A DNA stretch of 23,386 bases, taken from Thermoplasmata archaeon (GTDB taxonomy: Archaea > Thermoplasmatota > Thermoplasmata > Thermoplasmatales > Thermoplasmataceae). The position numbers and the translations under genes were made by a program. The stretch covers positions 1 through 23,386 of the forward strand of contig JAJYVJ010000014.1 of assembly GCA_021792045.1 (NCBI GenBank). Direction: 5' to 3'. Below, piece by piece: positions 6,754 to 14,651 of the stretch. How positions within the stretch are numbered: the first letter of the stretch is position 1; every line of letters begins with the position of its first letter. The notes below the pieces were generated by a model that ran no database searches, was not told the origin of the DNA, and worked only from the letters and a program-made list of their open reading frames with translations.

Positions 6754-8688
6754 CTAATCAACAAGTATTTCTGCAATATTAATTGTGTCGTCGTTCCTGA
6801 CGCATCTCTCCTTGAATAACATTGCGTTTTGCTCTCCAAATATTTCTATTATTTTATTCAACGGATATTCAATTGCATTTCTGTTCTGGACAACCAATTC
6901 GTTGAGTAGGAACTTCCTAATCTCCGGGAAAGTAAGGTTACTAACAGTCAACGACACTGAGCCCTTAAGAAGATCCTCTAGGTCTAAAGTCTTCTGAAAA
7001 TTCAATCCAAAAATTGAAAAAGTATCATTGACTTCAACGATAGAAAAATTCATGATTGAAGATAGCGCAATTTTCCCCTTTCTTTTAATTAGAGAATCAA
7101 TGCCCTTTTCAGACAAAAGTGTCTCTAAAATATTTGAATGAAATCCTGAAGGAACAAGAAACACAATCCTATGATCATAATAATTGTACAGTTTTTCCCG
7201 AATCCGACTCTTATTTACTATGTCAGAGACTTCTACTTCAGCGATAAACCTTGTACCGCCATAATAAAAAATGCCGTCTGGGATGAGACTATTAATCTTT
7301 ATGCCACGCTCCATTTGAATCTTGTGATCCTTCAGGAATTTTTCAAACTGGTCAAGAATATGTTCGTGCAGATCTACGAGAGGCGCATCATCGATTTCTA
7401 TGTCAGTCCCAAATTTCTCAATACTTTCTTCACGCAAACGATTGAAGGAGTCCAAATCATCGCTGATGTCGCACAGTTCGGGTATAACGGATAACGGGCC
7501 TGAAATGCCTGCCTCTCTTTGGGACCAGAGGACACATTTGTGAATCGATTGTGATGTAAGAACATGGAAGAGTTGCGTGGAAACGGGTTCCGAAAAGAAA
7601 TTCCTTGAAACTATCTTGGCTTCGTCGTCTGATACCGTAAAGGAAATAAAATTAGAGGCGTTTCCCTTGACGGTTTCCATGATCCTGTCATTGTATTTCC
7701 CTATGAATTGTGTTGCCATTATAATGTGAAAACCAAATTTCCTACCCTCTCTCAGCAATCTGTCGAGTACATTCTCGGAGAGAAGTTGCGCTTCATCTAT
7801 TACTATGTATATCGGAATGTCCTCTTTTGCATCGTAGATCCTTGAAGTCCAGAGTTTGAGTATAAGAAGCACGGAAATAATTCTATAATTTTCCTCAGAG
7901 GTAACCTCCTTCCATATCTCGGGAACAAGAATCCTTGAACCGCGCTGTAAGAACTCAAGCAAGTCTGTTGAATCCGATCTTCCTGAAGCGATATTTTTCA
8001 GACCGCCATCTGCAATTATTGGCAGCAATTTGTTTATCGAACTGGCAACATATTGATTCCAACCCCGCCAGTCAGCCATCTGAGACTTGAGAAATTGTCT
8101 AAGGTTGTCGTTCTTTATGACCTTCAAAAAAAGCCTCATTCTAGAAGGGTTTGCGAGGAGGTCCAGGAGATCGCCAAGGTTAGCATTGTCTTTCGAGAGG
8201 ATAAGCTCGTTCATGACAGAAGTGAATATAAGCTCCAACCTTGGGCCCCATGTCCCCTGCGAAAGTGTGCTTTCAGAAGAAAATGCATCTCTTACCCAAC
8301 CACCAATTACGGACGGATCTTTTTGTTTCCCGTTGATTTGAAGGGGGTTAAGAGTTATCGATTTCTCTTTATTTCCGGAAAACAAAGATCTGGGTGAAAG
8401 CACCATGGTAGAATCCCGATACCTGCACGCAAGGCTTCTGGCCATGTTCCCGTGAGGATCAAGAACGACAACCGATCCCAGATTCTTATCAATAATTTCA
8501 CTCACGATCCTCTTCAGGATGTTTGATTTACCGGTCCCAGTTTTTCCTAGAACTACAAGATGCCTTTTTAATGCATCCGGACTCAGGAAAACATCTTTTC
8601 CAGTAACTGAGTGGCCTAGGAGTATCCCAGAATCTGAAAATAAAAAATTGGGAGAGTATGATATTATTCTGTCATGACGGTAGTTCAT
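6754..8688 (-). CDS. HerA/TraD-like DNA-pumping ATPase with C-terminal PD-(D/E)XK-like region
   Basis: A 644-residue P-loop ATPase of the HerA/FtsK superfamily (DUF87-like), which includes DNA translocases for end resection and conjugative transfer. Walker A is GKTGTGKS (48-55), followed by VVVLDPHGNMA (73-83) and NPLQI, as in type IV secretion coupling ATPases, where the usual form is DPHGD. Walker B is IYIVIDEAQ (293-301; D298, E299), and MATQF (324-328) is the sensor-like motif. No N-terminal HAS-barrel as in true HerA is seen. The region around 469-510 reads IPDG, then AEVEV, then SRIREK, giving D471, E484 and E486 with K493 or K499 nearby, which resembles a PD-(D/E)XK fold with E-x-E in place of E-x-K. 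Its ATG overlaps the FAH stop as TAATG. The nuclease-like region could be inactive. Confidence 0.85.
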   Translation of the reverse strand: MNYRHDRIISYSPNFLFSDSGILLGHSVTGKDVFLSPDALKRHLVVLGKTGTGKSNILKRIVSEIIDKNLGSVVVLDPHGNMARSLACRYRDSTMVLSPRSLFSGNKEKSITLNPLQINGKQKDPSVIGGWVRDAFSSESTLSQGTWGPRLELIFTSVMNELILSKDNANLGDLLDLLANPSRMRLFLKVIKNDNLRQFLKSQMADWRGWNQYVASSINKLLPIIADGGLKNIASGRSDSTDLLEFLQRGSRILVPEIWKEVTSEENYRIISVLLILKLWTSRIYDAKEDIPIYIVIDEAQLLSENVLDRLLREGRKFGFHIIMATQFIGKYNDRIMETVKGNASNFISFTVSDDEAKIVSRNFFSEPVSTQLFHVLTSQSIHKCVLWSQREAGISGPLSVIPELCDISDDLDSFNRLREESIEKFGTDIEIDDAPLVDLHEHILDQFEKFLKDHKIQMERGIKINSLIPDGIFYYGGTRFIAEVEVSDIVNKSRIREKLYNYYDHRIVFLVPSGFHSNILETLLSEKGIDSLIKRKGKIALSSIMNFSIVEVNDTFSIFGLNFQKTLDLEDLLKGSVSLTVSNLTFPEIRKFLLNELVVQNRNAIEYPLNKIIEIFGEQNAMLFKERCVRNDDTINIAEILVD

Positions 8689-9533
8689 TACCTGGTGTAT
8701 GTATCATCAATTATTTTATGTTTCAGTGAACCAATGCCCTTTACCTCAATTTCCACAACGTCTCCAGGAGAAAGGAAACGTCTTGTTGAGTGCTCAGCCA
8801 CACCAGCAGGAGTTCCAGTGGAAATAAGATCGCCAGGTTCAAGTGTTACGATTTGTGAAATTCTTGAAATAAGTTCACCTACAGAAAAGATCATATCATT
8901 TACAGATCCGTTCTGTCTGATCTCGCCATTAACATACGTCGTGATCACGCATTTGTCGAAATCTATGCTATCAGCAGTTGTGATCCATGGACCTATGGGG
9001 AGAGCAGTGTCTGCACACTTGCCCATGACAAAATCTTTTCCAAATGATGGATCGATGTTCATCTGGTAATCTCTGATGCTTACGTCATCCACAATTGTGT
9101 ATCCAAAAACATATTCCTGAGCCTCTTTAGGACTTAGGTATTTTCCCTTTTTTCCTATGATTATGCCTATCTCGCCCTCATAATCGAAACGGGAAATCCC
9201 CCTTGGCTTGACAACATTTCCGCCATTCGGAACAAGGGCATTCTGGAACTTTGTGAAAAAGTATGGATTGGCAGACCTCGTAGAATTTGATTCGGATACA
9301 TGACTCTTGAAGTTGAGTGCCGGAAGGAACATCTTTTTAGGAATTATTGGTAGATCATACCTTATTTCTCCTTTGACTTCCTCGCCCATCAGGGAACCGA
9401 TATCCTCCCCTTCTTCTATTAGTTGTATTGTCGATTCGGATGCAATTTTTGGATCATTCAGGTCATAAAACACCCCATTCTGCTCGATTACAGTGACACT
9501 TTTGTCTCCTTTCTTGTTCTTTAATATATTCAT
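8688..9533 (-). CDS. Fumarylacetoacetate hydrolase (FAH) family protein
   Basis: A metal-dependent enzyme of the FAH superfamily, whose members hydrolyse, isomerise or decarboxylate 2-oxo acid type substrates in aromatic and sugar acid catabolism. The metal-binding signature is present: E119 and E121 in FDYEGEIG, and D150 in GYTIVDDVSIRD. Further hallmarks are KCADTALPIGPWI (172-184), LEPGDLISTGTPAGV (231-245) and the closing GDVVEIEVKGIGSL. The length of 281 residues is typical. The substrate is unknown; fumarylpyruvate or 2-hydroxy-hepta-2,4-dienedioate type compounds are family options. An AT-rich element (minus strand, centred near 9565) would give a short leader. The stop codon is fused to the start of the ATPase gene, an odd pairing of a metabolic enzyme with a DNA motor. 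Confidence 0.9.
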   Translation of the reverse strand: MNILKNKKGDKSVTVIEQNGVFYDLNDPKIASESTIQLIEEGEDIGSLMGEEVKGEIRYDLPIIPKKMFLPALNFKSHVSESNSTRSANPYFFTKFQNALVPNGGNVVKPRGISRFDYEGEIGIIIGKKGKYLSPKEAQEYVFGYTIVDDVSIRDYQMNIDPSFGKDFVMGKCADTALPIGPWITTADSIDFDKCVITTYVNGEIRQNGSVNDMIFSVGELISRISQIVTLEPGDLISTGTPAGVAEHSTRRFLSPGDVVEIEVKGIGSLKHKIIDDTYTR

Positions 9534-9712
9534 GTTTATCCGTATGAGTTATCTCCTTTCCTATTAATTATGATTACCAAACTTTTCTTTTGAAGATCCA
9601 ATCTACTGAATGAGGGATTTTTATCGCCGGATCGCCAGATAGTCTCAAGTATCGTAATTATGTCGAGAGGCACTATCGAAATAGAAATAAGCACTCTTGA
9701 CATTTCCCAGAT

Positions 9713-9979
9713 ATGTATAACTGCTCAAAAATCAACAGGATAACGGTAATCCATAAATCAGTGGGCCCCGGAAGGTATGCTGGTGAAAATAGGGAAATTA
9801 TTGAGGGTGATGATGCGAAAGCCATTTGCGAGGAGGCAAACAGACGAGAAATTTCCATAGAGCAATTAATGAAAATGAGAAGCGATGTGGAATCAGTTGT
9901 AATAAACATGATAACTCCCTTGCCCGGAACCGAAGATGATACGCCAGGAAAGAGGCCAGAGCCAAGAGCTGAATCCTGA
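9713..9979 (+). CDS. Small hypothetical protein
   Basis: An 88-residue hydrophilic ORF that I do not recognise. It opens with a possible beta hairpin (INRITVIHKSVGPGRYAG), followed by helical, Glu/Lys-rich sequence (DDAKAICEEANRREISIEQL, about 33-52) and a Pro/Gly/Glu-rich tail likely to be disordered. It diverges from the FAH gene. There is no good TATA element at leaderless distance and no clear ribosome-binding site, which weakens the call. The amino acid composition looks protein-like, and no competing ORF covers the stretch in a better-supported frame. Function unknown. Confidence 0.5.
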   Translation: MYNCSKINRITVIHKSVGPGRYAGENREIIEGDDAKAICEEANRREISIEQLMKMRSDVESVVINMITPLPGTEDDTPGKRPEPRAES

Positions 9980-10057
9980 GATCGTTTTATCCTACTCTCT
10001 TCAATCCATCCCAGGTTTCGGTGGTGTGCGATTCTTGTAATCTCGATTCACGTAAGT

Positions 10058-10065
10058 GTTAAATC
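10058..10065 (+). promoter_or_regulatory. Possible TATA box of the SIS-domain gene
   Basis: GTTAAATC is centred about 25 nt before the ATG at 10087, the leaderless spacing. The match to a TATA box is modest. Confidence 0.35.
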
Positions 10066-10086
10066 ACATATTATTCTTAACGTATT

Positions 10087-11121
10087 ATGACCGATGATCT
10101 TCCCGAACATAGAGACAAGCCGCCTTACGTAATGTACGACATGATAAAAGAGATTCCAAAGGGAATTCGGGCGACAATGTCGGTATTGCAAAAAACGGAT
10201 CTCAATTTTTTGAGCGATGAACTGTATTTTACCGGGAACGGGACTGCGTTTCACTCAGCAACAGTTGGTGCGCAGGTACTCTATGGAACAGACAAAAAAT
10301 GGAAGTCTATTCAGGCTTATGAAATGGAACACTTTTACCCACCAAGAGGCACACTCATCGCGTTTTCTCACACAGGAAAAACAAAATCAACGGTAGATGC
10401 CTTAAAAAAATACAGAGATCAAGTTCGAACAGTTGCGATCACGCACTTTGGGAAAACTCCTCTAACCAAAGCAGCAGAAAATTCAGTAATCATAAATTCT
10501 CCCGATCTTTCCCTTTGTAACACAAAAGCCTTCTTTGATAATGCGTTCGCTTCTCTGGAGATAGCCAGCGCCTTTGGTGAAATTGAGTATGATTGGAAAG
10601 AATTATACAGTATAGTGGAACGGCAAGTTAACTCAAGCGAGAGGGAGATTGAAGAAATATCAAAAAATCTAGGAGATGTCAAAGATGTTTTTGTCCTTGG
10701 TTCTGGCCCAAACCTTATCGCTGCTAGAGAGACTGCACAAAAGCTGAAGGAGGCCACACATCTGCATGCAGAGGGTATAGAACTAGAAGAATTCAATCAT
10801 GGCTGCACGTCGGTTATCGACAAAAATTCTCTCGTTATAATAATTGATTCGGAAGTCGACCAGAAAAGGGCATCCGAAATAGTCAAGGCTTGTGAATATA
10901 CAGATACACAGACTCTCGTCGTTAATGGAGAAGGCAGCTATTCTCTGGAGGTGGATGAGGTCCCAATGGCTGCATATTTTCCCTTTGCATATATGGTAAA
11001 AATGTATTACTTAGCCTACTACATGGCATTGTATCGCGGGATAAATCCAGATTATCTTCGATTTGAAGACAAGAGATACAGGGACTTTGACAACGTAGTT
11101 TTCCCACCGGGTGCGCACTAA
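10087..11121 (+). CDS. Double SIS-domain protein (sugar isomerase / GlmS isomerase-like)
   Basis: A soluble 344-residue protein with two sugar isomerase (SIS) domains, the fold that binds phosphosugars. The first domain contains FTGNGTAFHSA (48-58) and the phosphate-binding loop FSHTGKTKST (93-102). The second begins VFVLGSGPNLIAARETAQKL (201-220), and ELEEFNHG (232-239) sits where glucosamine-6-phosphate synthase has its ELKHGP region. There is no N-terminal glutaminase domain, so it is not a full GlmS; it could be an ammonia-dependent or deaminase-type enzyme, or an isomerase for another sugar phosphate. It stands alone, with an AT-rich promoter and a T-run about 65 nt after the stop. The aromatic C-terminal end (MVKMYYLAYYMALYRG) is typical of the family's last helix. 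Confidence 0.85.
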   Translation: MTDDLPEHRDKPPYVMYDMIKEIPKGIRATMSVLQKTDLNFLSDELYFTGNGTAFHSATVGAQVLYGTDKKWKSIQAYEMEHFYPPRGTLIAFSHTGKTKSTVDALKKYRDQVRTVAITHFGKTPLTKAAENSVIINSPDLSLCNTKAFFDNAFASLEIASAFGEIEYDWKELYSIVERQVNSSEREIEEISKNLGDVKDVFVLGSGPNLIAARETAQKLKEATHLHAEGIELEEFNHGCTSVIDKNSLVIIIDSEVDQKRASEIVKACEYTDTQTLVVNGEGSYSLEVDEVPMAAYFPFAYMVKMYYLAYYMALYRGINPDYLRFEDKRYRDFDNVVFPPGAH

Positions 11122-11186
11122 TTTGCATATAGTTGCGCAAAAGGCATTATGTTAAGGTGAATCCATAAGGAAATTGCGAGATTGTA

Positions 11187-11192
11187 TTTTTT
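11187..11192 (+). terminator. T-run after the SIS-domain gene
   Basis: Six consecutive T lie 66 nt after the stop codon. No hairpin is evident. It is a possible simple archaeal terminator. Confidence 0.3.
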
Positions 11193-11266
11193 AGCCAATA
11201 ATCAAAGCTCGATGTGTTTAGTTCTTAGGAAATCTGTCCAAGAGGAAGTCGGCGAACTACAGGGCT

Positions 11267-12034
11267 TTATTTTCCTATATAAGATTTATATTTAGCCATT
11301 ATCTCATTCAATACAGAATCTACGTCCCTCTCAGCCTCTTCTCTGGAATCAAGATGAGACGAGACTTCTATATCTATGTAAGGGTTGGATACTTCTATAG
11401 AACCTGGATGGCTTTTGATATAAACTCTATTACCCCACAGTTTCATTTCTTCCTCGATCAGAGGAGCAATAGCACTTTCCATGATCCCTTGTAACCTCAC
11501 TGTTTTTTCAACATAGCTTTTTCCAGGCGATTTGAGCTTACCTATCGTTAGATCGAGGATACCTTTCATCTCCGCTGGAACACCAGGAAGGCATACTATC
11601 GTCTTGTTTTTATAACTTATGAATACACCCGGGGCTGTACCAACCGGGTTCGGCAAAGGATAAGAACCCTCAGGTAGCATAGCCATTTTTCTTCTTTGAT
11701 CAGTGATCGGGATGTTTAGATCTTTGTATTTAGCCTTTATCATTCCAAGAGCGTCTTTATTAAGCGTGATATTTAAGCCGAGCACCCTTGCTACGCTAGC
11801 CAGTGTCATATCATCATATGTTGGCCCGAGCCCACCACTCGTGACAATTAAATCGCTCGAATCAAGGGCAGTCTTTAACGCGAATCCAATCTCATCTGCG
11901 ATATCACGCACAATGATTCCACGCCAAACGTCATACCCGGCGTTTGTCAACGCGTTCCCAATATAAGCAAAATTTGTGTTTATCGTTTTTCCCTTAAGAA
12001 TTTCGTTTCCGATTGTGATTATTGAAGCCCTCAC
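11267..12034 (-). CDS. CinA-like MoCF-domain protein (COG1058 type)
   Basis: A cytosolic 255-residue protein matching the N-terminal domain of CinA, a MoaB/Mog-like fold. In bacterial CinA this domain acts as an ADP-ribose or nucleotide pyrophosphatase linked to NAD recycling; archaea often carry it alone. Signatures are IITIGNEILKGKTINTN (5-21), the strand-helix LIVTSGGLGPTYDDMT (62-77), and LPGVPAEM. No C-terminal nicotinamide-nucleotide amidase domain is present. The start is GTG 12034; GTGATC seven nt upstream on the minus strand matches the extended anti-Shine-Dalgarno complement (GGAGGTGATC). The gene follows a 57-residue ORF by 9 nt and is probably the second gene of that operon. Substrate is unproven. 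Confidence 0.9.
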   Translation of the reverse strand: MRASIITIGNEILKGKTINTNFAYIGNALTNAGYDVWRGIIVRDIADEIGFALKTALDSSDLIVTSGGLGPTYDDMTLASVARVLGLNITLNKDALGMIKAKYKDLNIPITDQRRKMAMLPEGSYPLPNPVGTAPGVFISYKNKTIVCLPGVPAEMKGILDLTIGKLKSPGKSYVEKTVRLQGIMESAIAPLIEEEMKLWGNRVYIKSHPGSIEVSNPYIDIEVSSHLDSREEAERDVDSVLNEIMAKYKSYIGK

Positions 12035-12043
12035 TTTGACCGA

Positions 12044-12217
12044 TCACATATTCCTGGCATGTTTTTCAATCTTGTCCTTTAGCTTTTTCAGGTCATAGTC
12101 ATCAATAGGTGCATTTTTCTTTTGCACCCATTTTCTTAATTTCTCTCTATAAACCGGATCTGTGCACTGGGCAAGTGCATTTTCTTCATACTTTTCAAGA
12201 TCCCTTAGATGCGCCAT
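12044..12217 (-). CDS. 57-residue charged protein preceding the CinA-like gene
   Basis: A short ORF beginning MAHLRDLEKYEENALAQC and ending KIEKHARNM, rich in Lys, Glu and Asp with a predicted helix-loop-helix character. Its ATG at 12217 has GGTGG about 5 nt upstream on the minus strand and a TATA-like element (TTTTTATAATGG, complement of about 12245-12256) some 34 nt upstream, giving a short leader. It ends 9 nt before the GTG of the CinA-like gene, so it looks like the first gene of the operon. There is one cysteine (C18) and no recognisable domain. The promoter, ribosome-binding site and tight spacing support a real gene. Function unknown. Confidence 0.65.
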   Translation of the reverse strand: MAHLRDLEKYEENALAQCTDPVYREKLRKWVQKKNAPIDDYDLKKLKDKIEKHARNM

Positions 12218-12244
12218 TCAACCACCAGATCACTATCTATAGCC

Positions 12245-12256
12245 ATTATAAAAATT
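12245..12256 (-). promoter_or_regulatory. TATA-like element of the small-protein / CinA-like operon
   Basis: TTTTTATAATGG on the minus strand is centred about 34 nt before the ATG at 12217, consistent with a leader of about 8 nt holding the GGTGG ribosome-binding site. Confidence 0.4.
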
Positions 12257-12355
12257 ATTCGCATTACTCTATGTAAATACTTAACGATATTTACGTGAGC
12301 GAAACGTAAGAACGATTGGGATGTCGATTTCGTGTTGCCGCACTCCATGGAATTC

Positions 12356-12364
12356 ATTATATAT
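12356..12364 (+). promoter_or_regulatory. TATA box of the surface membrane protein gene
   Basis: ATTATATAT is centred 27 nt before the ATG at 12387, supporting a leaderless start there and excluding the in-frame ATGs at 12321 and 12363. Confidence 0.55.
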
Positions 12365-12386
12365 GCGTGATTGGGATTTAGGTTGC

Positions 12387-13205
12387 ATGAATCCAGACAG
12401 CTGGATAGTAAAGAATAACAGGATTTCTGCTCCTATAATTGCAACCCTTGCGTCCGTGGGAGTATGGTACGCGTCCTTATACACTATATCAGATTTAATT
12501 TTTCTTATTCCAGTAGTAATATTTTTTGTTTTCCATTTTACTGGCTTGTGGAGAATAAAGTTAAGGCTGCTTGGCGGGGCGATTGTGCTTGTCGCCTTCA
12601 TGCTTATCATTGGGGGCATCGTGACTGGCGTAACTGTGAGTGCTCATCCAGTTTTAACTTACGACATGGTTCATGGTACATCCAAATCCAACACAAACGC
12701 TACCGTTTCTGTTACTCCGTTTTCCAGCCAGAAAGGGCCCTACCAGTATGATATAATCATCAATTCAAGTGATATTGCAAGTTTGAACTTTACAACCTTG
12801 TCCGTGAATATTACGGCATCCGGAAATTCGACAGCGTATAAAATCGTAACATATTCAGAGATGTCTCCAATGAAGAATATATCAAATTCTGCAAAGGAAT
12901 TCACTTTTAATGTCTCCGGTTTCCCGGCCGGAATTTATGGGTACAATGTCAGCATCAGGAACAGTACTACTGTAATATACACCACTCCAGTTGAAGGTCC
13001 GCTGACAGCTTCACCTTATTCCATTTATGCTCTTGTAGTTGTATCTGACTATCTTATAGCAGTGCTGATCCTTTACGTCATATTCGCCGTCGGAGTATTT
13101 CTTGCGAGGTCCATATCAAAATCCAGGGTTCCTCCGCAGCAGACTCCACCTGCAAACCAGCCCCCGTATTCCCCACCACCCTTGCAGCCGCCTTCCAACC
13201 CGTGA
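12387..13205 (+). CDS. Membrane-anchored protein with N-glycosylation-rich outer domain and proline-rich tail
   Basis: I do not recognise the family of this 272-residue protein. It has three hydrophobic segments at about residues 13-34, 36-55 and 60-84, then a Ser/Thr/Asn-rich beta-type region of about 125 residues, a fourth hydrophobic segment near 215-240, and a C-terminal tail dominated by Pro, Gln and Asn (PPQQTPPANQPPYSPPPLQP). The middle region contains many N-x-S/T sequons (for example NAT, NSS, NFT, NIT, NST, NVS), as expected for a glycosylated extracytoplasmic domain in a wall-less acidophilic archaeon. If the outer domain faces outside, the proline tail would be cytoplasmic and might bind partners. 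The start is set by the TATA box; ATG 12321 would add 22 residues lying within and upstream of the promoter. Confidence 0.75.
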   Translation: MNPDSWIVKNNRISAPIIATLASVGVWYASLYTISDLIFLIPVVIFFVFHFTGLWRIKLRLLGGAIVLVAFMLIIGGIVTGVTVSAHPVLTYDMVHGTSKSNTNATVSVTPFSSQKGPYQYDIIINSSDIASLNFTTLSVNITASGNSTAYKIVTYSEMSPMKNISNSAKEFTFNVSGFPAGIYGYNVSIRNSTTVIYTTPVEGPLTASPYSIYALVVVSDYLIAVLILYVIFAVGVFLARSISKSRVPPQQTPPANQPPYSPPPLQPPSNP

Positions 13206-13390
13206 CTTGCTTCAAATATTAACCAAGATCAGATATGCGCCTCGTGCTTTAGCGAAATACAAGATGTTGCTCTAAATTGTTAATTTTTCCTTACCCTCTT
13301 TGCTCTACTTTTCCCATGAATTTTATTATGAACCTCTGAAACGTAAAGGAATCCTACAGCAAAAAATTTCCAGAACTAGTTTGACAATTG

Positions 13391-13398
13391 TAATATAT
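13391..13398 (+). promoter_or_regulatory. TATA box of the MFS transporter gene
   Basis: TAATATAT is centred 30 nt before the ATG at 13425. It lies only about 9 nt before the ATG at 13404, so that upstream ATG is unlikely to be in the transcript. Confidence 0.5.
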
Positions 13399-13424
13399 CC
13401 AAAATGAATCATTCAGGAATAGGA

Positions 13425-14612
13425 ATGATCATGAAAACTAGAGGAACAATTGCAATTGCATTCTCGACCTTTATAGCTTTCATGGGCATAGGCGTGGTTG
13501 ATCCTCTTCTTCCTCTAATCGGAAGACAGATGGGTGCGTCTCCGTTCCAGGTTGAATGGCTATTCACAAGTTATATCGCGGTGATGTCTCTTTCTATGTT
13601 CATTTCAGGTTATTTTTCAACCAGATTTGGTGGGAAGAAAACACTTATTATAGGACTTCTCATAGTGGTTCTGTTCGCGACTCTCTCCGGTCTTTCACCA
13701 AGCATAACAATATTTGCAATATTTCGAGGAGGTTGGGGATTAGGAAATGCGTTCTTTACGTCAACAGCGCTTTCTATTATAGTAGGAATATCCGCAGGAA
13801 AGTTTGAGAGATCGATAACAATTTACGAAGCTGCCCTTGGTCTGGGAATAGCTTCGGGCCCTCTCTTAGGAGGTTTTCTGGGATCATTTAGCTGGCGCTA
13901 TCCGTTCTTCGGAACCGCAACGCTCATGGCAATAGGTTTCTTAGTTACAGTGGCATTTGTCAAAGAGCCAGGAAACTGGGAAAAGCGTAGAACACCTATT
14001 GAGATTTTTAATGCACTTGCCAATAGACCAGTTCGAGTGAATTCCCTTATAGCTCTCGGATATAACTTTGGTTTTTTCACTATACTGGCTTTCACACCGC
14101 TAACCCTCTCCAAGTTGACAACAGTACAGCTTGGTATCACGTATTTTCTGTGGGGAATACTGGTGGCGTTTTCTTCTGTAGTATTGGTTCCAAGAATCGC
14201 ACGTAAAATGGATAAACTAAAACTACTTCAGATTAACCTTCTCCTTTTTGCAATAATATTCATCATACTAGGGGAATTTCCATCTCTCAGGCTTGAAACA
14301 ATTGTTGTTTCTGGCATTTTCTGCGGCATTTCTAACGCTTCCTTCACGTCCCTCGCAATGGAAGTTTCCCCATTTACAAGATCAGTTTCATCGGCTGCTT
14401 ATAATTTTCTTCGATGGGCTGGCGCTGCAATAGCACCAATAATGGCGGGGTTCCTGGCACAGATATACGGATTTTCCTTCCCTTTCTACGTTACTGCAAT
14501 AGTTGTGGTAATTGCTTTTATAGCCCTAATCTCTTACACTCCTTTACTAAAGAGATCGATCGAAACGATAATTGCAGAGAAGACTCTCCCCGGCCTGATG
14601 AATCAAAATTGA
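13425..14612 (+). CDS. Major facilitator superfamily transporter
   Basis: A 395-residue 12-helix transporter of the MFS, probably a proton-coupled exporter of small molecules or drugs, or an uptake carrier. Helix 1 contains GIGVVDPLLPLIGRQMG, and the loop between helices 2 and 3 carries the MFS motif A variant GYFSTRFGGKKTLIIG. The helix 5 motif of drug:proton antiporters is suggested by ALGLGIASGPLLGGFLG. The protein is split into two halves by a charged central loop (KEPGNWEKRRTPIEIF). The start at 13425 is set by TATA spacing; 13404 and 13431 are in-frame alternatives. It is followed at once by an acetyltransferase gene, which hints at a detoxification or resistance pair, but that gene seems to have its own promoter. 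Confidence 0.88.
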   Translation: MIMKTRGTIAIAFSTFIAFMGIGVVDPLLPLIGRQMGASPFQVEWLFTSYIAVMSLSMFISGYFSTRFGGKKTLIIGLLIVVLFATLSGLSPSITIFAIFRGGWGLGNAFFTSTALSIIVGISAGKFERSITIYEAALGLGIASGPLLGGFLGSFSWRYPFFGTATLMAIGFLVTVAFVKEPGNWEKRRTPIEIFNALANRPVRVNSLIALGYNFGFFTILAFTPLTLSKLTTVQLGITYFLWGILVAFSSVVLVPRIARKMDKLKLLQINLLLFAIIFIILGEFPSLRLETIVVSGIFCGISNASFTSLAMEVSPFTRSVSSAAYNFLRWAGAAIAPIMAGFLAQIYGFSFPFYVTAIVVVIAFIALISYTPLLKRSIETIIAEKTLPGLMNQN

Positions 14613-14623
14613 AGCATGATAAT

Positions 14624-14632
14624 CCTATATAC
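14624..14632 (+). promoter_or_regulatory. TATA box of the acetyltransferase gene
   Basis: CCTATATAC, just after the MFS stop, is centred 24 nt before an in-frame GTG at 14652. It lies inside the longer reading that begins at ATG 14616. Confidence 0.45.
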
Positions 14633-14651
14633 AGAGTTTAAATTCAGCCGT

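Noticed and set aside
8053..8397. Plus-strand 114-codon ORF inside the ATPase gene
   Set aside because: Antisense shadow of a gene with clear Walker motifs; no promoter or recognisable protein features.
6754..8688. Assignment of the ATPase as canonical HerA with the downstream protein as NurA
   Set aside because: No HAS-barrel is visible at the N-terminus and NurA acidic motifs were not found in the 303-residue protein, so only the broader HerA/TraD-like label is justified.
8674..9069. Plus-strand 131-codon ORF opposite the FAH gene
   Set aside because: Antisense to conserved FAH catalytic motifs; composition typical of a reverse-frame shadow.
9980..10086. tRNA or small structured RNA in the gap before the SIS-domain gene
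   Set aside because: No TpsiC-like GTTC-A/G-A block with a paired acceptor stem could be found.
12281..12619. Minus-strand 112-codon ORF across the divergent promoter and the surface protein gene
   Set aside because: It overlaps the well-supported plus-strand membrane protein and its TATA box, and its translation has no domain-like pattern.
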